Assembly (NCBI GenBank): GCA_019635875.1
Contig: JAHBYP010000001.1
Coordinates: forward strand, 1,054,001 to 1,118,000
Direction: 5' to 3'
Source: Alphaproteobacteria bacterium
GTDB taxonomy: Bacteria; Pseudomonadota; Alphaproteobacteria; Reyranellales; Reyranellaceae
DNA length: 64,000 nucleotides
Under the pieces are notes generated by a model, which did no database searches, was not told the DNA's origin, and was given only the letters and a program-made list of their open reading frames with translations. Within the stretch, counting starts at the first letter, position 1. The number at the start of each line of letters is the position of its first letter. Positions 50,308 to 58,123 of this stretch are shown here, piece after piece. The translations under genes were made by a program, and so were the position numbers.

Positions 50308-50843
50308 CAGCGCCTGGGGATGCCGATCAGGCGGCCGGATTTCGCCGGCTTCGGCAGCTTGCCATGCGCCTCGGCCATGCGCGCGATGCGATCCTGCACG
50401 ACCCGGCGGAAGGGCGCTGATCTCCGCGTCCCGGCGTCGATGTGCATGATCATCGATTCGCAGGTCGAGGCGAGGAAACCTTCCTCGGCGTGATACATCT
50501 GATGGAACAGATGCAGGCGCTTGGCGTCGTGGTCGAGGAGCTGGGTTGTAAAGCGCAGCGGCGCGCCGCCTCTCAGCTCGCGGTCGTAGGTGATGTGGGC
50601 CTCGAGCACGAAGGTCATGCCGAGCTTGTTGTCGATGTAGCGGCGGCCCATGCCGATCTGGGTGTGGAAGGCGCCGGAGGCGTAGTCGAAAGCCTCCATG
50701 TAGCGCGCCATGTTCATGTGGCCGTTCCAGTCGACCCACTCGTCCTTGACGACGGCGCGGTGGCGGTCGAGCGGCGCCACGAGGTCGAGCTCGGGCAGCT
50801 CGTAGGGCAGGGGTGCCTCGTCGGCGTGCAATGTGTCGGGCAT
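50307..50843 (-). CDS. Hotdog-fold acyl-CoA thioesterase, paralogue B
   Basis: A 178-residue 4-hydroxybenzoyl-CoA-thioesterase-like protein. The active-site loop DWNGHMN (38-44) has the Asp and the HM typical of the YbgC/FadM branch. It is clearly homologous to the next gene upstream, sharing DWNGHMN, KxGMTFVLEAH.TYDRE, DAKR, MYHA.EGFLAST and a C-terminal GR.IGI.R. It should hydrolyse an acyl-CoA in the cytoplasm; the substrate is unknown. It starts 8 bases after paralogue A and overlaps the acetyltransferase gene. Confidence 0.85.
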   Translation of the reverse strand: MPDTLHADEAPLPYELPELDLVAPLDRHRAVVKDEWVDWNGHMNMARYMEAFDYASGAFHTQIGMGRRYIDNKLGMTFVLEAHITYDRELRGGAPLRFTTQLLDHDAKRLHLFHQMYHAEEGFLASTCESMIMHIDAGTRRSAPFRRVVQDRIARMAEAHGKLPKPAKSGRLIGIPRR

Positions 50844-50851
50844 GGGACTCT

Positions 50852-51367
50852 TTACGGCTTGCGGCGGATGCCGATGACGCGGCCGGCCTGTTTCGGACGC
50901 GGCAGCCTGGCGTGCGACTCGGCCATCAATTCCAGGCGACGCAGCGACTCGGCCGGCCACGGCGCGGTGCGGCGCGACTCGAAGTCGATGTTCATCAGCA
51001 TCAGCTCGTTGGTCGAGGCGAGGAAGCCCTCGTCGGCGTGGTACATGGCGTGGATGAAGTGGCAGCGCTTGGCGTCGAGATCGAGGATCTGGGTGGTGAT
51101 GCGCAGCGGATCGCCCTCCTTGACCTCGCGGTCGTAGGTGGCGTGCGCCTCGAGCACGAAGGTCATGCCGATCTTGCGCCTCGTGTATTCCCAGCCGACG
51201 CCGAACTGGTTGCAGAAGGTGTCGGTCGCCTTGTCGAAGGCGACGATGTAGTAGCCGACGTTCATGTGGCCGTTCCAGTCGATCCACTCCTTCAGGACGG
51301 TGGCGCGGTGGCGGTCGAAGGGCGCGGCGAGGTCCAGCGGCTCGATGTCGTAGGGCAGATCCGTCAT
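50852..51367 (-). CDS. Hotdog-fold acyl-CoA thioesterase, paralogue A
   Basis: A 171-residue protein (175 if the ATG at 51379 is used) with the same loop DWNGHMN (30-36) and hotdog fold as paralogue B. Both copies keep the catalytic Asp, so neither looks dead. They differ most just after the loop (VGYYIVAFDKATDTFCNQFG versus MARYMEAFDYASGAFHTQIG), where the acyl pocket is expected, consistent with different substrates. It sits 34 bases after the alpha/beta hydrolase gene. Confidence 0.83.
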   Translation of the reverse strand: MTDLPYDIEPLDLAAPFDRHRATVLKEWIDWNGHMNVGYYIVAFDKATDTFCNQFGVGWEYTRRKIGMTFVLEAHATYDREVKEGDPLRITTQILDLDAKRCHFIHAMYHADEGFLASTNELMLMNIDFESRRTAPWPAESLRRLELMAESHARLPRPKQAGRVIGIRRKP

Positions 51368-51401
51368 GGCGCGGACCATAGCGAAGCGCCGGCGTTCCTG
51401 G

Positions 51402-52115
51402 CTACGGAATCTGAAGCAGTTCGTCCGCCACCAGATCGGGCGCGGAGATGATGCAGTTGTGGCCGGCCTCGATCGGCCGGAAGCGCACGCCCGGCGTGGC
51501 CTGGGCGCGCTCGTGGCTGCCGGCCGAGACCGGGTAGCGCGGCCTCGTGCAGGCGATATAGGTGATCGGCAGACCGTTGCCCGGCCCGTTGGCGATGCGT
51601 ACCGGCTCGGTGTAGCAGCGCGCCGGATGCGGCGTCAGCCGCTCGTGCGTCCATTTTGCCAGCTCGGGATCGTCGATGATCAGGCTGGTGACCGGCGCGA
51701 AGGGCAGCACGTCGGTGCCGTTGACCTGGTAGATCAGGGTCCTGCGCCTGGCGCTGATGCGCTCGGGGATGCGGCCGAAGATCGACTGGCCGTCGCGCGC
51801 GATGCCGCCGTCGATGATCACCAGATGGGCCACGCGCGAGGGATCGCGATCGACCACGATCTGCGCGATCAGGCTGCCGAAGCTGTGGCCGACCAGCACG
51901 ACGTCGCTGAGATCGTTGTCGCGCAGGCAGCAAAGCGCGTCCTCGGTGCAGGTCTCGTTGCCGATCTCGGGCGACAGCTCCGACGCGCGCTCGGCCACGC
52001 CGCGGAAGCTCGGCGTGTAGACGGTGTGGCCCGCCGCGCGCAGGCGCCTGGCAACGAACTCCCAGGTCCAGCCGCCCATCCAGGCGCCGGAGAGACAGAC
52101 GAAGGTGCGGCTCAC
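51402..52115 (-). CDS. Alpha/beta hydrolase
   Basis: A 237-residue alpha/beta hydrolase. The nucleophile elbow is GHSFG with Ser78; the oxyanion region CLSGAWMGGWTW lies at the N-terminus and the catalytic His is probably in EAGHNCI near the C-terminus. The layout resembles the EstC / salicylate-esterase-like branch, small esterases. It starts 10 bases after the PrpD-family gene, so the two are co-transcribed. Substrate unknown. Confidence 0.82.
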   Translation of the reverse strand: MSRTFVCLSGAWMGGWTWEFVARRLRAAGHTVYTPSFRGVAERASELSPEIGNETCTEDALCCLRDNDLSDVVLVGHSFGSLIAQIVVDRDPSRVAHLVIIDGGIARDGQSIFGRIPERISARRRTLIYQVNGTDVLPFAPVTSLIIDDPELAKWTHERLTPHPARCYTEPVRIANGPGNGLPITYIACTRPRYPVSAGSHERAQATPGVRFRPIEAGHNCIISAPDLVADELLQIP

Positions 52116-52125
52116 GACGCGCTGA

Positions 52126-53478
52126 TCAGTTCTTCACCGTGAGCTTCATCACCTCGCCGACGTCCTCGACCGTGTCGAGGTCGCGGCAGAGCCGGGCCAG
52201 CTTCGCCGTGCGCTCCTCGCCGAGGATCGGGCCGACCAGCGCGCGGAACTTCGCTTCGAGCTTCGCCCACTGCGCGTCGAGGTCGGTCATCGGGATACCG
52301 ACATCAGTGGTCTCGCTGAGCTCGCGGCCGTCGCTGAGCCTCACCACCACCTCGGCGGCGCTGTGGTGGTCGTGCCGGCGCGTCTCGACCACGACCTTGT
52401 CGCGCAGCGCCACCAGCTCGGGTTCGTGCGTCAGCGCATCGGTGTAGACGCCGTCGTTCGAGGTATCGCGCCCGGCCAGCGCCATCGCCGCGGTGAAGCG
52501 CAGCGAGAACTTCACCTCCAGCCCGCTCTTCGGCTCGGCGATGTTGCACACCTTGAGGTGGCCGGCATCGACCTTCAACGTGACCCGCTCGACCTCCTCG
52601 CCCGTCAGCTTGTGGCGCTCGCGCAGGGTCTTCAGCGCCTCGATGCTGGAATGCGTGAGGTAGCAGGCGGCGTGGTACTTGAAGACGGTGTCCGTCGTAT
52701 GGAAGCCGCCCGGCGGATCGGCCAGCGCCGCTTCGGGCGCCGGCGTCGAGGAGGCGGTGGCCAGGAAGCCCTGTGGCACGTCGAGGACCGATGCGTTGGC
52801 GGTGAAGCCCTTCTGGGCCCAGCGCGCCGCCTGCAGCCCGTTCTGCGCCGCCTTGCCGGCATGCAGCGGCTTGGTCATCGTGCCGAACATGCTCTTCAGC
52901 CCGGCGGCCTGCGCGCCGGCGATGCCCATCGCCTGGCGCGTGCGCTCGATGTCCAGGCCCAGCAGGTTGGCGCAGGCCGCGGCGGCGCCGAAGGCGCCCA
53001 GGGTGCCGGTGTTGTGCCAGCCCTTCTCGTAGTGGCTCTTGCCCACCAGCTCGCCCAGCCGGCATTCCATCTCGATGCCGGCGACGATCGCGGTGATGAG
53101 GTCGCGGCCCGACATCCCGCGGCTCTCCGCCAGCGCCAGCGCCGCCGGCGCCACCGGCACGGTGGGATGGCCGCCCATGGTGAGGTTGACGTCGTCGTAG
53201 TCGAGCGCGTGGCTCATCGCGCCGTTGATCAGCGCGGCGTTCGCCAGGGAGGTGCGCGTGCCGCGGCCGATCACCGTCGCCTCGGCGCGCCCGCCGTCTT
53301 CTTCGGCGACCTCGCTCAGGATATTCGACAGGGGCTCGTCCATGCCCGAGAGCGTGACGCCCAGGAAATCGAGCAGGCACTGCTTGGCCACCGTGCGGGC
53401 TTGCGGCGTCAGGTGCTGGAAGCGCAGCGCCGCAGCCTTCTCGGCCAGCGCCGCCGTGACATTCGCCGCCTCGGTCAT
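52126..53478 (-). CDS. MmgE/PrpD family protein
   Basis: A 450-residue member of the 2-methylcitrate dehydratase / cis-aconitate decarboxylase family. Visible family blocks: DFLGVTLSGMDEPLSNILSE, NGAMSHALDYDD, GHPTVPVAPAALALAE, GTLGAFGAAAACANLLGLD and KPLHAGKAAQNGL. The reaction may be dehydration or decarboxylation of a tricarboxylate-like acid; the real substrate is unknown. GGGAGGGA before the ATG fixes the start at 53478. It is the first gene of the minus-strand operon. Confidence 0.87.
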   Translation of the reverse strand: MTEAANVTAALAEKAAALRFQHLTPQARTVAKQCLLDFLGVTLSGMDEPLSNILSEVAEEDGGRAEATVIGRGTRTSLANAALINGAMSHALDYDDVNLTMGGHPTVPVAPAALALAESRGMSGRDLITAIVAGIEMECRLGELVGKSHYEKGWHNTGTLGAFGAAAACANLLGLDIERTRQAMGIAGAQAAGLKSMFGTMTKPLHAGKAAQNGLQAARWAQKGFTANASVLDVPQGFLATASSTPAPEAALADPPGGFHTTDTVFKYHAACYLTHSSIEALKTLRERHKLTGEEVERVTLKVDAGHLKVCNIAEPKSGLEVKFSLRFTAAMALAGRDTSNDGVYTDALTHEPELVALRDKVVVETRRHDHHSAAEVVVRLSDGRELSETTDVGIPMTDLDAQWAKLEAKFRALVGPILGEERTAKLARLCRDLDTVEDVGEVMKLTVKN

Positions 53479-53614
53479 GGTCGTTCCCTCCCGATGATTG
53501 CGGCTCTCATCGTGTCGCAGCGGCAGGGCAGGGGCAACCGGCAGCGGCCCGTCCTTTGCGCAACCTTGCCATGAAGGTGGCGTTGCCGGTGACCAGATAC
53601 CGGAGCGCCTTGTC

Positions 53615-54481
53615 ATGGCCATCACCGACCGCGTGGACGTCGTCGTCGATACGGGAGCCGGCGCGTCCTCCGCCGTCTCCTGGGGCGCCATCCTGGCCGG
53701 CGGCCTGGCGTCCGCCGCCCTGACCCTGATCCTGCTCAGCCTCGGTACCGGGCTCGGCCTGTCGGTGATTTCGCCGTGGTCGGACTGGAACATCACGGCG
53801 GTGCGCGCGGCGACCGGCGCCGGCATCTTCGCCTGCGTCGTCGCCGTCATGGCCTCGGCGGTCGGCGGCTACCTCGCCGGCCGGCTGCGCACGCGCTGGA
53901 GCGGCCTGCACGGCAATGAGGTCTATTTCCGCGACACCGCGCATGGCCTGCTGGCCTGGGCCTTCGCCACCGTGGTCAGCGTCGGCATCACCGGTGCGGC
54001 GGCGACGCATCTCGCGGCGGGCACGGCTTCCGGCCTGGCGCCGGCGGCCACTTCCGCCGCGCGCGACGGCGGCATGGCGAGCGGCCCGCTCGACATCCAT
54101 GTCGATCGGCTGCTGCGCCCGAGCTTCGCCGTGCCGGCCGATGCCGCGGCGCAGCCGGCGCCGCCGCCGGGCCGCGACGCCGCCGACCGGGCCGAGATCA
54201 CCAGGCTGTTCGCGCGCGCCAACCGCGCCCGCGCCGATCTGGCGCCGACCGACCGCACCTATCTTGTCCAGCTCATCGCCGCGCGCACCGGCCTGCCGCC
54301 GGCCGAAGCCGAGCGTCGCGTCGGCGAGGTCACCGAGCAGATGAAGCAGGCGCTGAACGAGGCGCGCCGCGCCACCGCGCATTTCGCCCTGTGGCTGACC
54401 GCGGCGCTGCTGTTCGGCGCCTTTGCCGCCGCCTGGGCGGCCACCGAAGGCGGCGAATGGCGCGACGGTGTCCGCACCTGA
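53615..54481 (+). CDS. Membrane protein with four predicted transmembrane segments
   Basis: A 288-residue protein. Hydrophobic segments near 20-42, 58-85, 104-125 and 262-280 surround a soluble middle part (~130-255) rich in Ala, Arg and Glu, which includes DRAEITRLFARANRARADLAPTDRTYLVQLIA. It resembles alphaproteobacterial membrane proteins of unknown function that are encoded beside tiny membrane peptides. The start at 53615 was chosen because upstream in-frame sequence lacks hydrophobicity. Function unknown. Confidence 0.7.
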   Translation: MAITDRVDVVVDTGAGASSAVSWGAILAGGLASAALTLILLSLGTGLGLSVISPWSDWNITAVRAATGAGIFACVVAVMASAVGGYLAGRLRTRWSGLHGNEVYFRDTAHGLLAWAFATVVSVGITGAAATHLAAGTASGLAPAATSAARDGGMASGPLDIHVDRLLRPSFAVPADAAAQPAPPPGRDAADRAEITRLFARANRARADLAPTDRTYLVQLIAARTGLPPAEAERRVGEVTEQMKQALNEARRATAHFALWLTAALLFGAFAAAWAATEGGEWRDGVRT

Positions 54482-54502
54482 TCCCCTGAACGGAGAACTC
54501 CC

Positions 54503-54580
54503 ATGGGCAAATACGTGCTGCTCTGGCTACTCGGCATCCCGATCCCGGTCCTGATCCTGCTGGCTCTGTTCTGGCGTTAG
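54503..54580 (+). CDS. 25-residue single-transmembrane peptide
   Basis: A short frame encodes MGKYVLLWLLGIPIPVLILL followed by ALFWR. It is almost entirely one hydrophobic helix with a positive N-terminal Lys and a C-terminal Arg. GGAG ends 7 bases before the ATG, an excellent ribosome-binding site. It lies 21 bases after the membrane protein gene on the same strand, suggesting a shared transcript and perhaps a complex. Too short for usual gene callers. Confidence 0.6.
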   Translation: MGKYVLLWLLGIPIPVLILLALFWR

Positions 54581-54619
54581 CTCCCCTCTTCCCACCGGGC
54601 GAAGGCAAGTCCCTCCGCA

Positions 54620-54649
54620 GCGCGGAATCCCGCCGTGGATATTCCGCGC
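54620..54649. promoter_or_regulatory. 9-bp palindrome upstream of the MDR reductase gene
   Basis: GCGCGGAAT (54620-54628) and ATTCCGCGC (54641-54649) are perfect inverted repeats separated by 12 bases, 45 bases before the reductase ATG. The half-site spacing (about two helical turns centre to centre) would suit a dimeric repressor; a transcript hairpin is the alternative. Confidence 0.35.
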
Positions 54650-54693
54650 GGTTCATCTGATAGGGTGGGGCAACGACCCCAACGGAGGCCACC

Positions 54694-55719
54694 ATGGCCG
54701 AGATGAACCGCCGCGTGCTCCTGAAATCCCGGCCGCAGGGCGAGCCGGTGCCGGCCAATTTCGAGATCGCCGAGGCGCCGCTGCCCGAGCCCACCGAGGG
54801 ACAGTACCTGTCGCGCACCATCTGGCTGTCGCTCGACCCCTACATGCGCGGGCGCATGTCGGAGGCCAAAGGCTACGCCGCCAACACCGGCCTGGGCGAT
54901 CCCATGGTCGGCGGCACGGTCGGCCAGGTGATCAAGTCGCGCCACCCCAAGTTCAAGGAAGGCGATTTCGTCGCTGAGTACAGCGGCTGGCAGAGCCACG
55001 CCGTGTCCAACGGCGCCGGCGTCATGAAGCTCGACCCCAAGGCGGCGCCGCTCTCGGCCGCGCTGTCGGTGCTGGGCATGCCAGGCATGACGGCGTGGTG
55101 GGGGCTGATGCATATCGGCCAGCCCAAGCCGGGCGAGACCGTCGTGGTCTCGGCGGCCTCCGGCGCGGTCGGCTCGGTGGTCGGCCAGGTCGCCAAGATG
55201 AAGGGCTGCCGCGCCGTAGGCATCGCCGGCGGCAAGGACAAGTGCGACTACGTGGTGAAGGAGTTGGGCTTCGACGCCTGCGTCGACTACAAGGCCGAGG
55301 CCGGCAACCTGTTCAAGGCGATCCGCGAGGCGGCGCCCAAGGGCATCGACATCTATTTCGAGAATGTCGGCGGCGCGGTGCAGGCGGCAGTGATCCCGCA
55401 GCTCAACGACTTCGCGCGCGTGCCGCTGTGCGGCCTGATCTCGTCCTACAACGAGATGCAGATGAATCCCGGCCCCGACTGGCGGATGCTGCTGATCAAG
55501 CGGGCGCTGGTGAAGGGTTTCATCGTCAGCGACCACTTCAACCAGATGCCGGAGTTCTGGCAGGAAGTGCCGCCGGCGGTGAAGAGTGGCCGCATCAAGT
55601 ATCGCGAGGACATCGTGAAGGGCCTCGACGCCGCACCCGACGCCTTCATCGGCCTGCTCAAGGGTCGCAATTTCGGCAAGCTGCTGGTGCAGGTGTCGGA
55701 CGATCCGACGCGGAAATAG
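54694..55719 (+). CDS. NADP-dependent oxidoreductase, MDR family (CurA/LTB4DH-like)
   Basis: A 341-residue zinc-independent medium-chain reductase. N-terminus MNRRVLLKSRPQGEPVPANF and LSLDPYMRGRM are typical of prostaglandin reductase / leukotriene B4 dehydrogenase-like enzymes. The cofactor motif is SGAVGSVVGQVAKMKGCRAVGIAG, and GLISSYN lies near the active site. It likely reduces alpha,beta-unsaturated carbonyls with NADPH. GGAGGCCACC before the ATG is a strong ribosome-binding site. Confidence 0.9.
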   Translation: MAEMNRRVLLKSRPQGEPVPANFEIAEAPLPEPTEGQYLSRTIWLSLDPYMRGRMSEAKGYAANTGLGDPMVGGTVGQVIKSRHPKFKEGDFVAEYSGWQSHAVSNGAGVMKLDPKAAPLSAALSVLGMPGMTAWWGLMHIGQPKPGETVVVSAASGAVGSVVGQVAKMKGCRAVGIAGGKDKCDYVVKELGFDACVDYKAEAGNLFKAIREAAPKGIDIYFENVGGAVQAAVIPQLNDFARVPLCGLISSYNEMQMNPGPDWRMLLIKRALVKGFIVSDHFNQMPEFWQEVPPAVKSGRIKYREDIVKGLDAAPDAFIGLLKGRNFGKLLVQVSDDPTRK

Positions 55720-55734
55720 CTGCTGTCGCCGGCT

Positions 55735-55803
55735 CCTGTCATCCCGAGCGCGGCGAGGGATCCAGGGCCACCCTAGATCCCGCGCTGCGCTCGGGATGAC
55801 AGG
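55735..55803. repeat. Dispersed palindromic repeat, family A, copy 1
   Basis: Begins CCTGTCATCCCGAGCGCGGC and ends GCTCGGGATGACAGG, with arms complementary over about 28 bases and a short centre. The same unit occurs at 57798-57868 and 60737-60805. It lies 15 bases after the reductase stop. Confidence 0.88.
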
Positions 55804-55837
55804 CGGTGGGGAACAACGTGCAGGACAAGTCAGAGTC

Positions 55838-56662
55838 ATGAGCGAGAAGAAAGCACCGTCGACGCCGTTGCCCGCCACCACGGTGCTGCTGGTCCGACCG
55901 AAGAACCCCGACGACGCAGGCTCGCCCCTCGAGGTGTTCATGGTGGTGCGCCACCACAAGATCGATTCGTTCTCGGGCGCGCTGGTGTTCCCAGGCGGCA
56001 AGCTCGAGGACGCCGACGCCGATCCGCGCCTGCGCGCGCGCTGCGCCGGCGCCGATAGCATCCCCGACGGCGAGCTGGCCTTCCGCGTCGCCGGCATCCG
56101 CGAGGCCTTCGAGGAGTGCGGCATCCTGCTGGCGATGCAGCGCGGCAGCTCGGCGCTGATCGGCGCCGCCGAGCTGGCGCCGGTCGAGGCCCGCTGGCGC
56201 GACAAGCTGGCCAAGGACGAGGCCAGCATCGTCGACATGGTCGAGGCCGAGGATCTCGTGCTCGCGGTCGATTGCATGACGCCCTTCGCGCACTGGATCA
56301 CGCCGGCGATGGTGCCCAAGCGCTTCGACACCTGGTTCTTCGTCGCCGCCGCGCCGGCCGACCAGGTGGCGCTGCACGACGGCTCGGAATCGGTCGACTC
56401 GGTGTGGATCGAGCCCAACCTCGCCGTCGCCGAAGCCGATGCCGGCCAGCGCACGATGGTATTTCCGACACGGCAGAACACGCTGATGCTGGGCGAGGCC
56501 AGGACCGTGGCCGAGGCGATCGCGCAGGCGAGCGCGCGGCGCATCGTCGACGTGCTGCCGTGGCTGAAGACGGAGGACGACGGCTCGGTGTGGCTCAACA
56601 TCCCGCCCGACGCCGGCTACCCCATCCACCGCGTGCCGCGCGAGAAGATGGCGGGCGGTTAG
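55838..56662 (+). CDS. Nudix hydrolase (NUDT19-like)
   Basis: A 274-residue Nudix protein. The Nudix box is split: GGKLEDAD at 53-60 and REAFEECGI at 88-96, with about 20 extra residues between, as in NUDT19-type CoA/nucleotide diphosphatases. The rest (FAHWITPAMVPKRFDTWFFVAAAP) also fits that group. Probable role: hydrolysis of CoA derivatives or another nucleoside diphosphate. The start at 55838 begins MSEKKAPSTPLPATTVLLV. It is flanked by palindromic repeats on both sides. Confidence 0.85.
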   Translation: MSEKKAPSTPLPATTVLLVRPKNPDDAGSPLEVFMVVRHHKIDSFSGALVFPGGKLEDADADPRLRARCAGADSIPDGELAFRVAGIREAFEECGILLAMQRGSSALIGAAELAPVEARWRDKLAKDEASIVDMVEAEDLVLAVDCMTPFAHWITPAMVPKRFDTWFFVAAAPADQVALHDGSESVDSVWIEPNLAVAEADAGQRTMVFPTRQNTLMLGEARTVAEAIAQASARRIVDVLPWLKTEDDGSVWLNIPPDAGYPIHRVPREKMAGG

Positions 56663-56685
56663 TCTCGGTGTCGGCGGTTACTCTT

Positions 56686-56809
56686 ACCTTTCCTCGGAGG
56701 GGGAAGGTGGCGCGAAGCGCCGGATGGCGGATGTCGAAGACGAACGCGGGGGTCCGGCTTCGACATCCCCCTTCCGCCCTTCGGGCACCTTCCCCCTCCG
56801 GGGGAAGGT
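56686..56809. repeat. Intergenic palindromic element, family C
   Basis: ACCTTTCCTCGGAGGGGGAA at the left (56686) faces a right arm ending TCCGGGGGAAGGT (to 56809). Inner segments are also complementary: GGATGTCGAAG with CTTCGACATCC. It fills the gap between the Nudix and AEC genes. Its sequence is unrelated to families A and B. Confidence 0.75.
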
Positions 56810-56820
56810 AGTTCTCCGCC

Positions 56821-57765
56821 ATGACCGTCGTCTTCGAGATCGTCCTGCCGGTCGCGCTGCTCGGGCTGGCGGGGTTCCTGGTCGCCCGCTCGGCGCTGGT
56901 CAGCGAGGAGGCGGTGCGCGGCCTCGCCAACGTCACCTTCTACATCCTGTTCGCGGCGCTGCTGTTCCGCTCGATGTCGAAGGTGCGCATCGAGGCGCTC
57001 GATCCCGCCATCCTGCTGGCCTTCTTCAGCGGCGTGGCGCTGGTCTTCGGCGCGCTCATGCTGATCGGCCGCTTCGTGCTCGGCATGCGCCTGGCCGACC
57101 AGGCGATCCTGGCACTCTCCGGCTCGTTCTCCAACGGCGTCGGACTCGGCATCCCGCTGGTGGCGCTGGCCTTCGGCGAGGCAGGGCTGGTGCCGCTGCT
57201 GATGATCATCAGCGTGCATTCGCTGGTCATGCTCACGCTGACCTGCTTCCTGATCGAGATCGACCGGCACGAGCGCGGCGGCATCGCGCGGCGCATGGGT
57301 GGCGCCATGCTCACCATGTTCAGGCACCCGGTGCTGCCCTCGATCTTCGCGGGCCTCGCCTGGGGCGAGCTGACGCGGCGCGTGCCGGGCATCGCGATGC
57401 CCGACGCGCTCGACAAAGCACTGGCGCTGGCGGCGCAGGCCGCCGCGCCGATGGGCCTGATCACGCTCGGCGCATCGCTCGCCCATGTCGGCTTGCGTGG
57501 CCACTGGCGCGAGGGCGTGCTGACCTCGACGGCCAAGCTTCTCGTGTTGCCGGTGGTGGTCTACCTGTTCGGCCGCTACGTCTTCCGGCTCGAGCCGCTG
57601 TGGCTCACCATCGCCGTGATCGACGCCTGCATGCCGGCCGGCGCCAACGTCTACATGATTGCCCAGCGCTACAACGTCGGCGTCGGCCGCGCCACCAATG
57701 CCGTGGTGCTGTCGACGGTGGCGAGCGTGCTGACCGTGAGCGTCGCGCTGGCGCTGTTGCGGTAG
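56821..57765 (+). CDS. AEC-family transporter (auxin efflux carrier type)
   Basis: A 314-residue membrane protein with about ten transmembrane segments in a 5+5 arrangement. LSGSFSNGVGLGIPLVALAFG in the fourth segment and PMGLITLGASLA in the second half are characteristic of AEC permeases (malonate, malate or auxin-like acid transport). The C-terminal CMPAGANVYMIAQRYN is also typical. The substrate cannot be told. The ATG at 56821 follows directly on the palindromic element, with no obvious ribosome-binding site other than the repeat's own purine run. Confidence 0.88.
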   Translation: MTVVFEIVLPVALLGLAGFLVARSALVSEEAVRGLANVTFYILFAALLFRSMSKVRIEALDPAILLAFFSGVALVFGALMLIGRFVLGMRLADQAILALSGSFSNGVGLGIPLVALAFGEAGLVPLLMIISVHSLVMLTLTCFLIEIDRHERGGIARRMGGAMLTMFRHPVLPSIFAGLAWGELTRRVPGIAMPDALDKALALAAQAAAPMGLITLGASLAHVGLRGHWREGVLTSTAKLLVLPVVVYLFGRYVFRLEPLWLTIAVIDACMPAGANVYMIAQRYNVGVGRATNAVVLSTVASVLTVSVALALLR

Positions 57766-57797
57766 ACCAGAGCGACGCGCACTAGATCAGATTCACC

Positions 57798-57868
57798 CCT
57801 GTCATCCCGAGCGCAGCGAGGGATCTAGGGAAGCCGCCTGGATCCCTCGCTGTGCTCGGGATGACAGG
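57798..57868. repeat. Dispersed palindromic repeat, family A, copy 2
   Basis: CCTGTCATCCCGAGCGCAGC at the left, GCTCGGGATGACAGG at the right, inner CGAGGGATC paired with GATCCCTCG. It lies between the convergent AEC transporter and the small protein gene downstream of the Rieske oxygenase. Confidence 0.88.
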
Positions 57869-57884
57869 GAGCCGGACGGCGATC

Positions 57885-58112
57885 TTAGTCCAGGCTCGAC
57901 GCTCCGGCTGGCGGGCGGCCCAGGGCGACGACATCCTGCGCGAAGACCATCTCTTCCTGCCCGACCAGCGTTGGGTCGCGCGGCGAGGAAAGATAGCGTG
58001 CGAACAGCCAGACCCCGTCGCCCGGATTGTCGACGATCTCGGCCTCGGCGCCATTGACGAGGACGACCGAGGTTCCCGGCGCGAGGTCGCGGATGTTCAC
58101 CGGCGCGCTCAT
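57885..58112 (-). CDS. Small protein of the Rieske oxygenase operon
   Basis: A 75-residue protein (MSAPVNIRDLAPGTSVVLVNGAEAEIVDNPGDG...) following the oxygenase alpha subunit by 11 bases on the same strand. It is short and beta-rich in character (VVLVNG, AEIVDN, GVWLFARYL), with no recognised domain, no cysteines for a ferredoxin and no signal peptide. Co-translation with the oxygenase suggests an accessory role; no function can be assigned. Confidence 0.65.
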   Translation of the reverse strand: MSAPVNIRDLAPGTSVVLVNGAEAEIVDNPGDGVWLFARYLSSPRDPTLVGQEEMVFAQDVVALGRPPAGASSLD

Positions 58113-58123
58113 GCCACCGGCCT

